Part shown: positions 1 to 8,172 of the stretch, piece by piece | Numbering within the stretch: the first letter of the stretch is position 1 | Layout: each line of letters begins with the position of its first letter | Source of the DNA: Flavilitoribacter nigricans DSM 23189 = NBRC 102662 | GTDB taxonomy: Bacteria > Bacteroidota > Bacteroidia > Chitinophagales > Saprospiraceae | Length of the DNA: 64,000 nucleotides | Direction: 5' to 3' | Assembly (NCBI RefSeq): GCF_002646595.1 | Contig: NZ_PDUD01000036.1 | Location: 1-64,000 of the forward strand | The notes under the pieces: model-generated | The model's database searches: none | What the model was told of the DNA's origin: nothing | Seen by the model: only the letters and a program-made list of their open reading frames with translations | Position numbers and translations under genes: made by a program

Positions 1-84
1 ACCAGACGTATCCATTCTGGTATAGGAGGTATTTCTCCGAAAGAAATGTATTATCGATTAACTCAACTAAAACAGACAACCTAG
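1..84 (+). CDS. IS3-family transposase (OrfB), C-terminal end only
   Basis: The reading frame enters from outside the window and stops with TAG at 82-84, leaving the last 27 residues. They carry R-x-H-x-x-I-G-G-I-S-P followed by K-E-M-Y, which matches the conserved end of IS3-family DDE transposases (R-x-H-x-x-L-G-x-x-T/S-P-x-E-x-Y). The frame is followed within 10 bases by a sequence that looks like the element's right terminal repeat, which supports the call. Only the tail is visible, so whether the transposase is intact cannot be said. Confidence 0.62.
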   Translation, partial: TRRIHSGIGGISPKEMYYRLTQLKQTT

Positions 85-93
85 CCCAATTCA

Positions 94-120
94 CTGTCCA
101 CTATTCTGAGGAGTTCCACA
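94..120. repeat. Probable right terminal inverted repeat of the IS3-family element
   Basis: Read on the minus strand this 27-base stretch begins TGTGG and ends TGGACAG. This has the typical form of IS3-family ends: a terminal TG and a TGGACA-like motif about 20 bases in. It sits just after the transposase stop. The left end and the target duplication lie outside the window, so the boundary at 120 is inferred. Confidence 0.5.
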
Positions 121-227
121 TCACGAAGCCACGGACATTTAGTGCCCATTCACTTTTATGGCACGGTCTATCATGGAAGACACCCGTTCCGACGTCTTTT
201 GAATAATCCTTCAACTCCACATTTAAA

Positions 228-839
228 ATGTATAAAATGAGAATCCAAATAGCCTTATTGCTGTTACTTTGTTTTGGTTGCGCGGTCAATAAGTCCGATA
301 ATCCAAAAATGAAATCCGTGTTCAACGGTAAAAACTTTGAGAACTGGATAGAACCGGAAAATAACATCTGGTGGACCGTAAACGACGGCATTCTGCACGT
401 GAAAAATGGCCCGGATAAAAAAGGCTCCATCCTCTGGACGGAAGAGGAATTCGAAGACTTTGTGGTACAACTGGACTTCAAAATGGGAGATGGTACCGTA
501 GATTCCGGCATTTTTATGCGGGGAGACGGGGCGGACGCTCCCCAGATCCAGATCGGAGAATCGGGCTCCCTGAAGCGGGATATGACGGCCTCACCTTACG
601 TTCCCAAACAAAGCTACCCGGTAGAAGCCGAAGGGATCAAGGACATCCTGAAACCCAAAGACTGGAACACCATGAAAGCCCAGGCCATCGGGAATGTGTA
701 TACCGTCTGGCTGAACGGCAAAAAGGTCATGACCTATACCATGGAAAATGCGAAATTGAAAGGCCCCATCGGTCTGCAGCTCCACCCCAGCCGGGAGATG
801 TCTATTTCCTTTAAGAATATTTCGGTGGCCAGGTTGTAG
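228..839 (+). CDS. DUF1080 (3-keto-disaccharide hydrolase-like) lipoprotein
   Basis: A 203-residue protein. The N-terminus has a short hydrophobic stretch ending in the lipobox L-L-C-F-G-C, so it is probably an envelope lipoprotein; a second ATG at 237 would serve as well. The rest is one DUF1080 domain, a concanavalin-like beta-sandwich, recognisable from F-N-G-K-x-F-E-N-W, W-x-V-x-D-G-I-L, the D-F-V-V-Q-L-D-F-K strand, S-G-I-F-M-R and W-N-T-M-K-A-Q-A near the end. Members of this family bind or cleave modified sugars and are common beside sulfatases and DUF1501/DUF1553 genes, as here. The exact substrate cannot be read from the sequence. Confidence 0.85.
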   Translation: MYKMRIQIALLLLLCFGCAVNKSDNPKMKSVFNGKNFENWIEPENNIWWTVNDGILHVKNGPDKKGSILWTEEEFEDFVVQLDFKMGDGTVDSGIFMRGDGADAPQIQIGESGSLKRDMTASPYVPKQSYPVEAEGIKDILKPKDWNTMKAQAIGNVYTVWLNGKKVMTYTMENAKLKGPIGLQLHPSREMSISFKNISVARL

Positions 840-957
840 CACAAAATCGGAGCCCATAGGAAATCGAAACACCGATTCTAAATTTCGGTAATGCTGCGTT
901 TTGGTTGCCAATTGTGGTTAGATTCTTTTGTGGCAGCGCACTGTTCAGATACAGGAC

Positions 958-1276
958 GGTGCGCTGCACCTTGGAAAATTATAACTAACCAGGCTGAAGT
1001 GATTTCGGTGCGCTGCACCTCTTGAAACCTGATATTGATTGGGCTTTTGGAAATAGGACGGTGCGCTGCACCTCGGAAAATTATAACTAACCAGGCTGGA
1101 GCGATTTTGGTGCGCTGCACCTCTTGAAGCCTGATATTGATTGGGCTTTTGGAAACAGGACGGTGCGCTGCACCTCTTGAAACCTGATATTGATTGAGCT
1201 TTTGGAAATAGGACGGTGCGCTGCACCTTGAAAAAATTAACCTAACCAGGCTGGAGCGATTTTGGTGCGCTGCACC
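958..1276. repeat. Array of seven GGTGCGCTGCACC palindromes with two alternating spacers
   Basis: The 13-base core GGTGCGCTGCACC (arms GGTGC/GCACC around GCT) occurs at 958, 1007, 1060, 1109, 1162, 1215 and 1264. Cores are 49 or 53 bases apart because two spacer types alternate: type A of 36 bases (containing CTAACCAGGCTG) and type B of 40 bases (containing CCTGATATTGATTG), in the order A B A B B A. Copies of each spacer are nearly identical, differing at a few positions. The composite unit of 102 bases is divisible by three, which creates long open frames on the minus strand that are unlikely to be genes. It lies between the DUF1080 gene and the 3' end of a sulfatase gene. Function unknown. 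Confidence 0.93.
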
Positions 1277-1489
1277 TTTTGTTTTTTAATTGTTGAATAA
1301 GAAATGTTTGCCATGGTGCGGTTAGTCCAAAATTGCCGGATCATCGTGGCAATTCACCCATCGCGTCATTAAAGCGAAAGGTGAGTAGTCTCCCGCAACA
1401 CCAAACGTATACACGTTTCCACATTTCCACTGTTCCCGGGATTACGGCCTCACGATCAACCTAGTACCCAGCCGGGGACTAACCATCTT

Positions 1490-2947
1490 TCAATTACTAA
1501 ACCCTTCCGGATGTAATTTCCGCCATTCACTTTTCAGTTTCTGGTTGCCCGTAGCCGGAGGCAGGTTCTCCCAATACGGTCCTTTAGCCTGGATGTCCTG
1601 CAGGCGATCGACTAGTTGTTGCCGGTATTGTTTCCCCATATCCAGGCTGGTATAATCGATATTTTGTTGTTGGCCAATATCGTGAGTGAGATTATAGAGT
1701 TCAAAATCTTCGAGGTCCATGGACTTGATGTAATCCATATCCGGCTGGGTGGTCGGGTGAGTATGGCGTGTGGTATCCAGATCTCTTCCGAGGATAGTAT
1801 AATCTCCAATGCGCATGGCTATTTCCGGAGAAGTCCGGTAAAAGAACCAACTGAGCGGGCGCGTTCTTTCGAGCGTTTGCCCATTGATCAGTGGTACGAG
1901 GCTGGTTCCGTCCAGTGTATTGGTACGGGGGTGAGACTGTCCGCTCAACTCGCAGATGGTCGGCATGATATCGATGAGGCCGGCCGGTTCCGATACAGTT
2001 TGTCCGCCTTCGATCCGGCCTTTCCAGCGAAGAATGCCGGGTACCCGGATACCACCTTCGTACACAAAACTCTTACCGCCCAGCAGGGGACCGTTCGATC
2101 CATTCCGATAGGAGCCATTATCGGAAGCGAACAGGATCAGGGTATTTTCGTCTAGGCCCTTGTCCTGCAAGGTTTGCAGCAGGCGACCGATGGCTCGGTC
2201 CATGTTTTCAATATTGGCGAAGTATTCGGCGTCCGCTTTGGGGAATTCGCCGTATTGGGCCGTCAGATCCGGCGGAGAAGCAACCTTTTTGTGGGGTTCG
2301 TGAAAAGCCACGTACATCAGGAAAGGAGATGGATCGGCCGGAAGGGTGTCCATCCAGTTGATGGCTTCCTCTACCACGATATCACATGAATAACCGGCTA
2401 CCTTCCCGAGTTCCTGTCCGTTGCGCACGAAGTTGACCGGATCCAGGTGGGATGGCTGAGCGTTGTTGCCCGTACCCAGGGAGTGATCGAAACCCTGATC
2501 GTGGGGTTGGGGCTGATTTAGTTCCGGATTTTGGGGCAGGCAACTGACGTGCCATTTTCCGAAATGCCCGCAGGCGTATCCCTTCTCCTGCAGGATCTCC
2601 GCGATGGTGATCTCTTCGGCCGGCAGGTGCATGGGGTGATTTTCGGCCAAATAGTTATACATACCCACCATGGAAGGAGAACGGCCCGTGAGTAGCCCCA
2701 CCCTCGAGGGGGAACAATTGGGTGCGGCGGCATAAAAATCCGTAAAGCGCATACCTTCACGGGCGAGCTGGTCCAGGTTCGGCGTTCGGGCCGTGCCCCC
2801 GTAACAACTCAGGTCTCCGTAGCCGAGATCATCCGCCAGCAGAATAACGATGTTGGGCAGGTCGGTATTCGTCGACTCTCCACTTCGGGAGTTACAGGCC
2901 GCCAGCAGCATAAGTCCTGCGCTAAACAGTAAGATTTGACTTCTCAT
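1490..2947 (-). CDS. Sulfatase (type I, formylglycine-dependent), lipoprotein
   Basis: A 485-residue sulfatase. The start at 2947 was chosen because it gives a proper signal peptide with lipobox L-L-A-A-C (Cys18); the frame is open 57 codons further upstream, but that part has no family resemblance. The metal-binding N-terminus reads L-L-A-D-D-L-G-Y-G-D-L, and the active-site motif C-S-P-S-R (Cys78) would be converted to formylglycine by a maturase not seen in this window. Other family marks are G-K-W-H and A-S-D-N-G-S. It probably hydrolyses sulfate esters on polysaccharides, anchored in the envelope. The upstream neighbour (OmpA) is divergent, so it is transcribed on its own. Confidence 0.92.
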   Translation of the reverse strand: MRSQILLFSAGLMLLAACNSRSGESTNTDLPNIVILLADDLGYGDLSCYGGTARTPNLDQLAREGMRFTDFYAAAPNCSPSRVGLLTGRSPSMVGMYNYLAENHPMHLPAEEITIAEILQEKGYACGHFGKWHVSCLPQNPELNQPQPHDQGFDHSLGTGNNAQPSHLDPVNFVRNGQELGKVAGYSCDIVVEEAINWMDTLPADPSPFLMYVAFHEPHKKVASPPDLTAQYGEFPKADAEYFANIENMDRAIGRLLQTLQDKGLDENTLILFASDNGSYRNGSNGPLLGGKSFVYEGGIRVPGILRWKGRIEGGQTVSEPAGLIDIMPTICELSGQSHPRTNTLDGTSLVPLINGQTLERTRPLSWFFYRTSPEIAMRIGDYTILGRDLDTTRHTHPTTQPDMDYIKSMDLEDFELYNLTHDIGQQQNIDYTSLDMGKQYRQQLVDRLQDIQAKGPYWENLPPATGNQKLKSEWRKLHPEGFSN

Positions 2948-3308
2948 GTATTGATTTTTTTGCTTTCGTCTTGCCCTTTTGCTATAGCATATCCCGGGAA
3001 TTTTGCCGGAATTCATGCCGGTGATCTCACGAAGAAGACGCACGGGGACTGGTGCGCCCTGAATACAGACCGGGGGATTCGGGTACCGGACGTACCGTGC
3101 TGTAATGGAGGGAACCATTCGACGAAAATCCTGCCACCGGGGTCAGATCGGGCAAAAGAATATTTTCGACGGCAATGGGGTTTAAAGTTTTGAACACCAA
3201 TATTTTATTGCAGTAAGTTGTAATATGACAATTGGTGATTTTAACATATTCATACACTAAAAAGCCCGGATGGTAAGTTTTATAAGCCAAACCAGAGTTT
3301 GCATACTT
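2948..3308. other. Divergent intergenic region between sulfatase and OmpA genes
   Basis: 361 bases with no convincing gene. It must hold the promoters of both flanking genes, but no clean TTTG/TAnnTTTG pair was found. The right half (about 3180-3308) is clearly richer in A and T than the left. Confidence 0.5.
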
Positions 3309-4094
3309 ATGAAAAAACAAATCATTTTCTACCTTCTCCTGGTGCTCTTCGGAGCCAGTTCCTGCGGCAAAAAGGTCAAGAACCTGGAGCGCGAACTAGC
3401 CCTTAAGGAAGAACAGGTGGAGCAACTGGAAGAGCAGATCCAGCACATGCAGTCGACCAATGCCGGTCTGCTGGACCGGATGGCGGATCTGTCCATTGTC
3501 AATAAATCCGGTGCGGAAAGTATCCAGCGATCCCTGGAGTCCATTTCCCAGCAATATTCTTTCATCCAGGACCTGACCACCAAAATTCAGTCCAAGGACT
3601 CCCTCAACCTGGCTCTGGTCATGAACCTTAAACGGTCTCTGGCCAATATAAACGACGAGGATGTCCAGGTGGAAGTGAAAGGTGGGGTGGTATACGTTTC
3701 GATCTCGGACAAACTATTGTTCCGTTCGGGTAGTTCCCGGATCACCAGTGAAGCGGAAGGTGTACTGGCCAAACTGGCGAGCGTCATCAATGATCACGAT
3801 GATCTGAACGTGCTGGTAGAAGGCCACACGGACGATGTGCCGATCAATAATTCCTGTCTGGAAGACAACTGGGACCTCAGTGTGAAGCGGGCTACTTCCG
3901 TAGTGCGCAAATTGCAGGAGGACTACTACGTCAATCCGGAACGCCTGACGGCTGCCGGCCGCTCGGAATATCTACCGAAGGTGCCCAATACCTCTTCCGA
4001 CGGGCGCAGCTCCAACCGACGGACGGAAATTATCATTACCCCGAAAATGGATCAATTCTTTAAGCTCCTGGAAGCGCCTCCGGTAGCGGATTAG
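3309..4094 (+). CDS. OmpA-family lipoprotein with coiled coil
   Basis: A 261-residue protein starting at 3309, where the signal peptide begins M-K-K-Q-I-I and ends in lipobox G-A-S-S-C (Cys19). Residues about 22-100 are charged with heptad character and predicted as a coiled coil. Residues about 125-245 form an OmpA/MotB peptidoglycan-binding domain, with L-L-F-R-S-G, V-E-G-H-T-D-D and the final S-N-R-R-T-E motif. It probably links the outer membrane to peptidoglycan from the periplasm. It stands alone, with a strong hairpin directly after the stop. A flagellar-motor role is unlikely because no other motility gene is nearby. Confidence 0.88.
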   Translation: MKKQIIFYLLLVLFGASSCGKKVKNLERELALKEEQVEQLEEQIQHMQSTNAGLLDRMADLSIVNKSGAESIQRSLESISQQYSFIQDLTTKIQSKDSLNLALVMNLKRSLANINDEDVQVEVKGGVVYVSISDKLLFRSGSSRITSEAEGVLAKLASVINDHDDLNVLVEGHTDDVPINNSCLEDNWDLSVKRATSVVRKLQEDYYVNPERLTAAGRSEYLPKVPNTSSDGRSSNRRTEIIITPKMDQFFKLLEAPPVAD

Positions 4095-4105
4095 CGCACC
4101 AGCTG

Positions 4106-4154
4106 CAATGAAGACTGAGGAACGGCCAGATCGTGATTCCCTCAGTCTTCATTG
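4106..4154. terminator. Bidirectional terminator between OmpA and response regulator genes
   Basis: A perfect 15-base inverted repeat, 4106-4120 (CAATGAAGACTGAGG) and 4140-4154, with a 19-base loop. It sits in the 74-base gap between two converging genes, where a shared terminator is expected. No long T-run follows on either side. Confidence 0.7.
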
Positions 4155-4168
4155 TTCCCTCTTTCATT

Positions 4169-4603
4169 TCATGCTCTCACCACACTGGGTACCACGTTGG
4201 CGTAAGTCCAGAAGTTGACGATAGCTTCCATGGCCCGGTCGAAATCCTCCAGGGTCAGCGGTTTTTGCACATAGGCGTTGGCGCCGTGCTGGTAACTGGA
4301 GAGCACATCCGTTTCTTCCCTCGAACTACTGAACATCACCACCGGTATCTGGCTGTACTGCTTTTGCTTACGCAGCAATTGCAGGATATCGATCCCACTC
4401 ATTCGCGGCAGGTTCAGATCCAGCAGGATCAGTGAAAAAAGGTTAATACCATCTTTTTCCAGATAATCGAAAAACAGATCTCCGGTCTCGAAATGGAGCA
4501 ATTCCGGGGAAGGGGACAACCTACTGATCGCGTATTGTGTTAGTTTAGCATCACTTAGACTGTCTTCCACTAAGATAATCTGTAACTTTTTAGGAGCTTG
4601 CAT
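4169..4603 (-). CDS. Single-domain response regulator (CheY/Rcp1-like)
   Basis: A 144-residue receiver domain with nothing attached. It has the acidic pair E13-D14, the phosphate-accepting Asp62 in L-L-D-L-N-L-P-R-M-S-G, the Ser/Thr switch region F-S-S-S-R-E (92-94) and Lys114 in V-Q-K-P. The L-D-L-N-L-P wording and the length resemble the Rcp1-type regulators that partner bacteriophytochrome or hybrid histidine kinases. No histidine kinase lies in this window, so its partner is unknown. It has its own promoter region and converges with the OmpA gene. Confidence 0.93.
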   Translation of the reverse strand: MQAPKKLQIILVEDSLSDAKLTQYAISRLSPSPELLHFETGDLFFDYLEKDGINLFSLILLDLNLPRMSGIDILQLLRKQKQYSQIPVVMFSSSREETDVLSSYQHGANAYVQKPLTLEDFDRAMEAIVNFWTYANVVPSVVRA

Positions 4604-4887
4604 AATATTTGTTGGGACAATGTTGAATAAATTGTAATTGATGATCTAAGTGCTGCACCAGTAGTTGCCAGCGGGGTTAAATTTATTTATATTGTATGGG
4701 GTGGGGAAGGTACCAGTCAACAGTACTCAACCGAACAAAAATTATAGGGCTCTAATAAGAAAATCTATTCCTTTTGAATAATGGTTTCTGAAGTGTTGTA
4801 CACGGTTGTGTGCAAATAGAAAAGACCTTGGTAAGATGGTAGGTGCTTCAAAGATATTGATTTTTCATTAATTTATTTATTTTATCT

Positions 4888-5577
4888 ATGAAAGATAGAT
4901 TTTTTTTCTTGTTGTTGGTGAGCCTGATATTTCCCGCCTGCGCCAATGAGGGAGCGGATAATGCGGATACAGCAACGGCTGCAGAGACGGAAATGGAGGC
5001 CGGAGTTGAGGAAAAACCCAGAAAGGTCATTTTTTTCGGAGATAGCCTGACGGCGGCTTACGGCCTGGATCCGGGAGAGGGCTTTCCGGCTATTATTCAA
5101 TCCAAACTCGACGATGCCGGTTATAACTACAAAGTGGTAAATGCCGGTCTTAGCGGAGAGACCAGCGCCGGCGGCAACGAACGTGTCGACTGGGTGCTGC
5201 AACAAAGTGTGGATATCTTTGTATTAGAACTAGGTGGAAATGACGGACTTAGAGGGTTTGATCCCGAAGTAACCTATAATAATCTACAGGCCATCATTGA
5301 CAAGGTAAAAGCCAAAGCGCCGGAGGCCCGCATCATCCTGGCGGGAATGGAAGCTCCGCCCAATATGGGGCAGGAGTACACGCAGGCTTTTCGCGGGGTG
5401 TACGGCCGCCTGGCGGAAACCAATGACTTGTCCCTGATCCCCTTCCTGCTGGATGATGTCGGAGGAATACCCGATCTGAACCTGCCCGACGGGATCCACC
5501 CCAACCGGGAAGGGCAGAAGATCGTAGCGGAAAATGTCTGGGAGGTTTTGCAACCTCTGCTGGAAGAAGTGGGCTGA
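4888..5577 (+). CDS. SGNH/GDSL arylesterase (TesA-like) lipoprotein
   Basis: A 229-residue protein with a lipoprotein signal (F-P-A-C, Cys18) and an acidic, alanine- and threonine-rich linker to about residue 42. The catalytic core shows all four SGNH blocks: G-D-S-L-T (Ser53), Gly89 in A-G-L-S-G, G-G-N-D (Asn118) and D-G-I-H-P (Asp201 and His204). This layout matches the multifunctional acyl-CoA thioesterase/lysophospholipase/arylesterase TesA group. It would act on ester substrates at the periplasmic face. The lectin-OmpA gene follows 53 bases downstream on the same strand, so the two may be co-transcribed. Confidence 0.92.
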   Translation: MKDRFFFLLLVSLIFPACANEGADNADTATAAETEMEAGVEEKPRKVIFFGDSLTAAYGLDPGEGFPAIIQSKLDDAGYNYKVVNAGLSGETSAGGNERVDWVLQQSVDIFVLELGGNDGLRGFDPEVTYNNLQAIIDKVKAKAPEARIILAGMEAPPNMGQEYTQAFRGVYGRLAETNDLSLIPFLLDDVGGIPDLNLPDGIHPNREGQKIVAENVWEVLQPLLEEVG

Positions 5578-5630
5578 TGGCCTCCGGGATAAGCAGCCCA
5601 CACCCTTTTTCGAAATGAAAACCAAGATAT

Positions 5631-6740
5631 ATGACCCGAATTTACCACTATCTACCGCTTTTGTTACTCCTCCAGACGACTTGGTTTTTATCCACACACG
5701 CACAATCCCGCCTCACCGCTGAGGATATGGCTAAATTTGTGCCGAGTGGGGATGCTTATATCAGCGGAGGAAACTGTTTTCGATTGACCGAAGCCATGGA
5801 CTGGTCGCGCGGTTCGATCTGGTACCGCGAAGCGATCGATCTGAAATCCCCCTTCGTGATGGAACTCAACCTGGTACTGGGCTGCAAAGACCGGGACGGG
5901 GCCGACGGAATGGTGTTCATTTTTCATCCCTATCCAACCATGACCGGCCGGCCGGGTGAAGGCATGGGTTTCGGTGGTCTCCGGCCCTCGCTGGGCATCG
6001 AACTGGATACCTGGGAAAATGAACATCTGGGAGATCCGCCGCAGGATCACATCGCTATTCTTCAGGACGGCTCACCGGCCCACTGGTATAATCTGGCCGG
6101 TCCCAACATCGTACCCAATCTGGAAGATTGCCGTCCCCACCGCATCTATGTGAGCTGGAAACCGGACTACCAACTGTTGAGTGTGGCTATCGACGGCGTG
6201 GAGCGGATCCGCTACAAGGGGGATATTATCAATGAAGTTTTTGACGGTATTTCGGAAGTTTACTGGGGCGTATCCGGGGCGACCGGGCGGTATAACAACC
6301 GGCAGGAGATCTGTTTTGAGAAACTGGAGTTTGCGAAGGTGGCCCCCCTGGCTTACCTGATGCCCAGCCAGATCAGTCAGTTAAAAAAGCAGAACGGCCT
6401 ATTGCTGGAACGTATCCAGTTCCCTTCCGGGCAGGTGCGCCTCAACGACGCCACTACCTTCGAACTGGATAAACTGGTGCGCTACCTCAAGGAAAACGAT
6501 GCCTACGCAATCGAAGTAGCGGCCTTTACGGACAGTTCCGGCAGCGAGTCCGGCAACCAGCGCATATCGCAGGCCCGGGCGGAAGCCATCAAGCGCTACC
6601 TGATCGGTAAAGGAGTAGCTTCCAAACGGATATACGCCTTCGGTTACGGAGAATCCAATCCGATCGCATCCAATGCCACTGCGGAAGGACGTGCCAAAAA
6701 CCGGCGGGTGGCCTTCAGCGTTTTCCGGATCGTACCCTGA
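5631..6740 (+). CDS. L-type lectin / OmpA fusion protein
   Basis: A 369-residue exported protein with a signal peptide ending about residue 25 (S-T-H-A-Q). Residues about 26-245 look like a legume/L-type lectin beta-sandwich: G-G-N-C-F-R-L-T, D-G-A-D-G-M-V-F-I-F-H, L-G-I-E-L-D-T-W-E-N, and a late W-G-V-S-G-A-T-G strand. Residues about 260-368 are an OmpA-like peptidoglycan-binding domain, with A-A-F-T-D-S-S-G-S, Y-G-E-S-N-P and N-R-R-V-A-F. The combination suggests a carbohydrate-binding protein held at peptidoglycan or at the outer-membrane face. It follows the esterase gene closely. Confidence 0.83.
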   Translation: MTRIYHYLPLLLLLQTTWFLSTHAQSRLTAEDMAKFVPSGDAYISGGNCFRLTEAMDWSRGSIWYREAIDLKSPFVMELNLVLGCKDRDGADGMVFIFHPYPTMTGRPGEGMGFGGLRPSLGIELDTWENEHLGDPPQDHIAILQDGSPAHWYNLAGPNIVPNLEDCRPHRIYVSWKPDYQLLSVAIDGVERIRYKGDIINEVFDGISEVYWGVSGATGRYNNRQEICFEKLEFAKVAPLAYLMPSQISQLKKQNGLLLERIQFPSGQVRLNDATTFELDKLVRYLKENDAYAIEVAAFTDSSGSESGNQRISQARAEAIKRYLIGKGVASKRIYAFGYGESNPIASNATAEGRAKNRRVAFSVFRIVP

Positions 6741-6838
6741 ACACTCTTCCGAGCTGTCCGAAAAGTTATCGAAAAGCAAATCATTGTTTCGTTGGGGGGC
6801 TTACATAAAAAATATAGCCCCTTATTTATGGATAATTG

Positions 6839-6846
6839 TACCTTTG
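6839..6846 (+). promoter_or_regulatory. Possible -7 promoter box TACCTTTG
   Basis: An exact match to the Bacteroidota -7 consensus TAnnTTTG on the correct strand, 126 bases before the TonB-TPR gene. No TTTG-like -33 box was found at the usual 19-20 base spacing, so it is only a candidate. A transcript from here would begin at or just before the inserted element at 6856. Confidence 0.4.
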
Positions 6847-6852
6847 CCATCC

Positions 6853-6954
6853 TTAGAGTCTATCCAAAAACCATCCTTTGGTCTTAAAATAACTACCTAA
6901 GGAACCTCATTTCGTCATTTTCGACATCAAAAACGGTTTCTGGATAGGCTCTTA
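6853..6954. mobile_element. Small IS5-like MITE (96 bp) with TTA target duplication
   Basis: Element 6856-6951 begins GAGTCTATCCAAAAACC and ends with its inverted copy at 6935-6951 (15 of 17 positions match). It is flanked on both sides by TTA (6853-6855 and 6952-6954). The terminal sequence resembles the ends of IS5-family elements, some of which duplicate three bases. Nothing inside codes for a protein, so it would be moved in trans by a full-length element elsewhere. Confidence 0.68.
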
Positions 6955-6971
6955 TTAGCTTTTGTTTTGAG

Positions 6972-8102
6972 ATGACTTCACGTACTAAAAAGACAGAAAG
7001 AGTGGTGAAAAGAATGATCCATACCCTGTTCGCAATGGGGCTGCTGGTGTCCCTGCAGGCGCAAACGGCCGATACGACCGTTTATGTAGCCGTTGAAGAG
7101 ATGCCGCGTTTTCCGGGCTGCGAAATGTTAGATACTACGGCGGCCGTCAAGGCGCAGTGTGCTTCCCAGGCCCTGCTTTCCTTTATGTACAGCAATATTC
7201 GTTATCCCCAACAGGCCCAGCAGGAAGGGATAGAAGGTACGGTTGTGCTGAGTTTCGTAGTGGAACCGGACAGTACCATTTCCAATCTGAGCGTGCGCAA
7301 AGATATCGGTGGCGGCTGTGGGGTTGAGGCCATGCGGGTAGCGAGTCAGATGAATAACATCGGAGTGCGCTGGTCTCCCGGTAAAAAGGGAGGTAAATCC
7401 GTTCGTACCCAGTTCAACCTGCCGATCCGCTTTAAGATCGAAGAGCCATTGCCTTATAACCTGGTGAACGGCGATACGATCTATATCCAGTTTGACGAAG
7501 CCTTGGCTTTTTCCGGTGGGCCGGACAGCCTTTCCAATTACCTGAACCGACGGCTCCGCTACCCGGCATCCGTGCAGGACACCTGCATTGTCGGTCAGTT
7601 GGAAGTAGACGTGTTGGTACACCCGAACAAAACCGTTCGTATTCTCAATATTACCGATTACAACGACCTTGGATTTGATTTCTGGTACGAAGCGGTCGCC
7701 GCTACTACTTCTACTTACGGTAAGTGGAAACCCGCGGTTTACGAAGGCCGTCAGGTACCGGCCTCCTTTACGCTGAATATGGCCTTTACGCCGGATACGG
7801 AGTCCTGCCAGTCTACCGTTGATCGCTACAACAAAGCGATGGCACTGGCTAATGAAGGCGCTCAGTTGTTCAACGACGAAAAACAGGAGGAAGGTCTGGC
7901 CAAAATGAGCGAAGCGGTAACGATGTTCCCGGATGATGCCAACCTGCTGATCCTGCGGGGGCAGGCTTATCTGGATATGAACCGAATGGAGGAAGCTTGT
8001 ATGGACCTGTCCAAAGCGCGGGATATTACCCTGCTCGACTGGTACGATAATCTGTTGCCTTTTATCTGCCGGCCGCAGGAGGATACCGGCGCGAATAAAT
8101 AA
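6972..8102 (+). CDS. TonB C-terminal-domain protein with TPR tail
   Basis: A 376-residue exported protein; a signal peptide ends near residue 33 (S-L-Q-A-Q). Residues about 40-155 form a TonB-like domain: Y-V-A-V-E-E-M-P-R-F-P-G-C, then Y-P-x-x-A-x-x-x-x-I-x-G-T-V-V-L-S-F-V-V and a W-S-P-G-K motif. A second, divergent copy lies at about 180-272 (R-Y-P-A-S-V-Q, V-D-V-L-V). Residues about 285-365 are helical with TPR character. The P-R-F-P-G-C box is typical of many Bacteroidota TonB-like proteins that lack the membrane anchor and proline spacer of true TonB. Its role is unknown, perhaps envelope protein interaction. Confidence 0.8.
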   Translation: MTSRTKKTERVVKRMIHTLFAMGLLVSLQAQTADTTVYVAVEEMPRFPGCEMLDTTAAVKAQCASQALLSFMYSNIRYPQQAQQEGIEGTVVLSFVVEPDSTISNLSVRKDIGGGCGVEAMRVASQMNNIGVRWSPGKKGGKSVRTQFNLPIRFKIEEPLPYNLVNGDTIYIQFDEALAFSGGPDSLSNYLNRRLRYPASVQDTCIVGQLEVDVLVHPNKTVRILNITDYNDLGFDFWYEAVAATTSTYGKWKPAVYEGRQVPASFTLNMAFTPDTESCQSTVDRYNKAMALANEGAQLFNDEKQEEGLAKMSEAVTMFPDDANLLILRGQAYLDMNRMEEACMDLSKARDITLLDWYDNLLPFICRPQEDTGANK

Positions 8103-8115
8103 TTGATCCGGATCC

Positions 8116-8149
8116 CGTTACCGGTTGGCTGTGCAGCTAACCGGTAACG
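8116..8149. terminator. Bidirectional terminator hairpin
   Basis: A 15-bp stem (8116-8130 with 8135-8149, one G-T pair) around the four-base loop GTGC, with core CGTTACCGGTT. It lies in the 70-base gap between the converging TonB-TPR and glgC genes. There is no clear T-run. Confidence 0.72.
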
Positions 8150-8172
8150 GATATCCGGGATGCTGGCGCAAA

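Noticed and set aside
878-1226. Two overlapping minus-strand open frames as protein genes
   Set aside because: They are made by the 102-base periodic repeat, which keeps any frame open, and the translations match no protein family.
958-1276. CRISPR array
   Set aside because: The cores are only 13 bases and the intervening sequences are just two recurring types, so they are not unique spacers; no cas gene is present.
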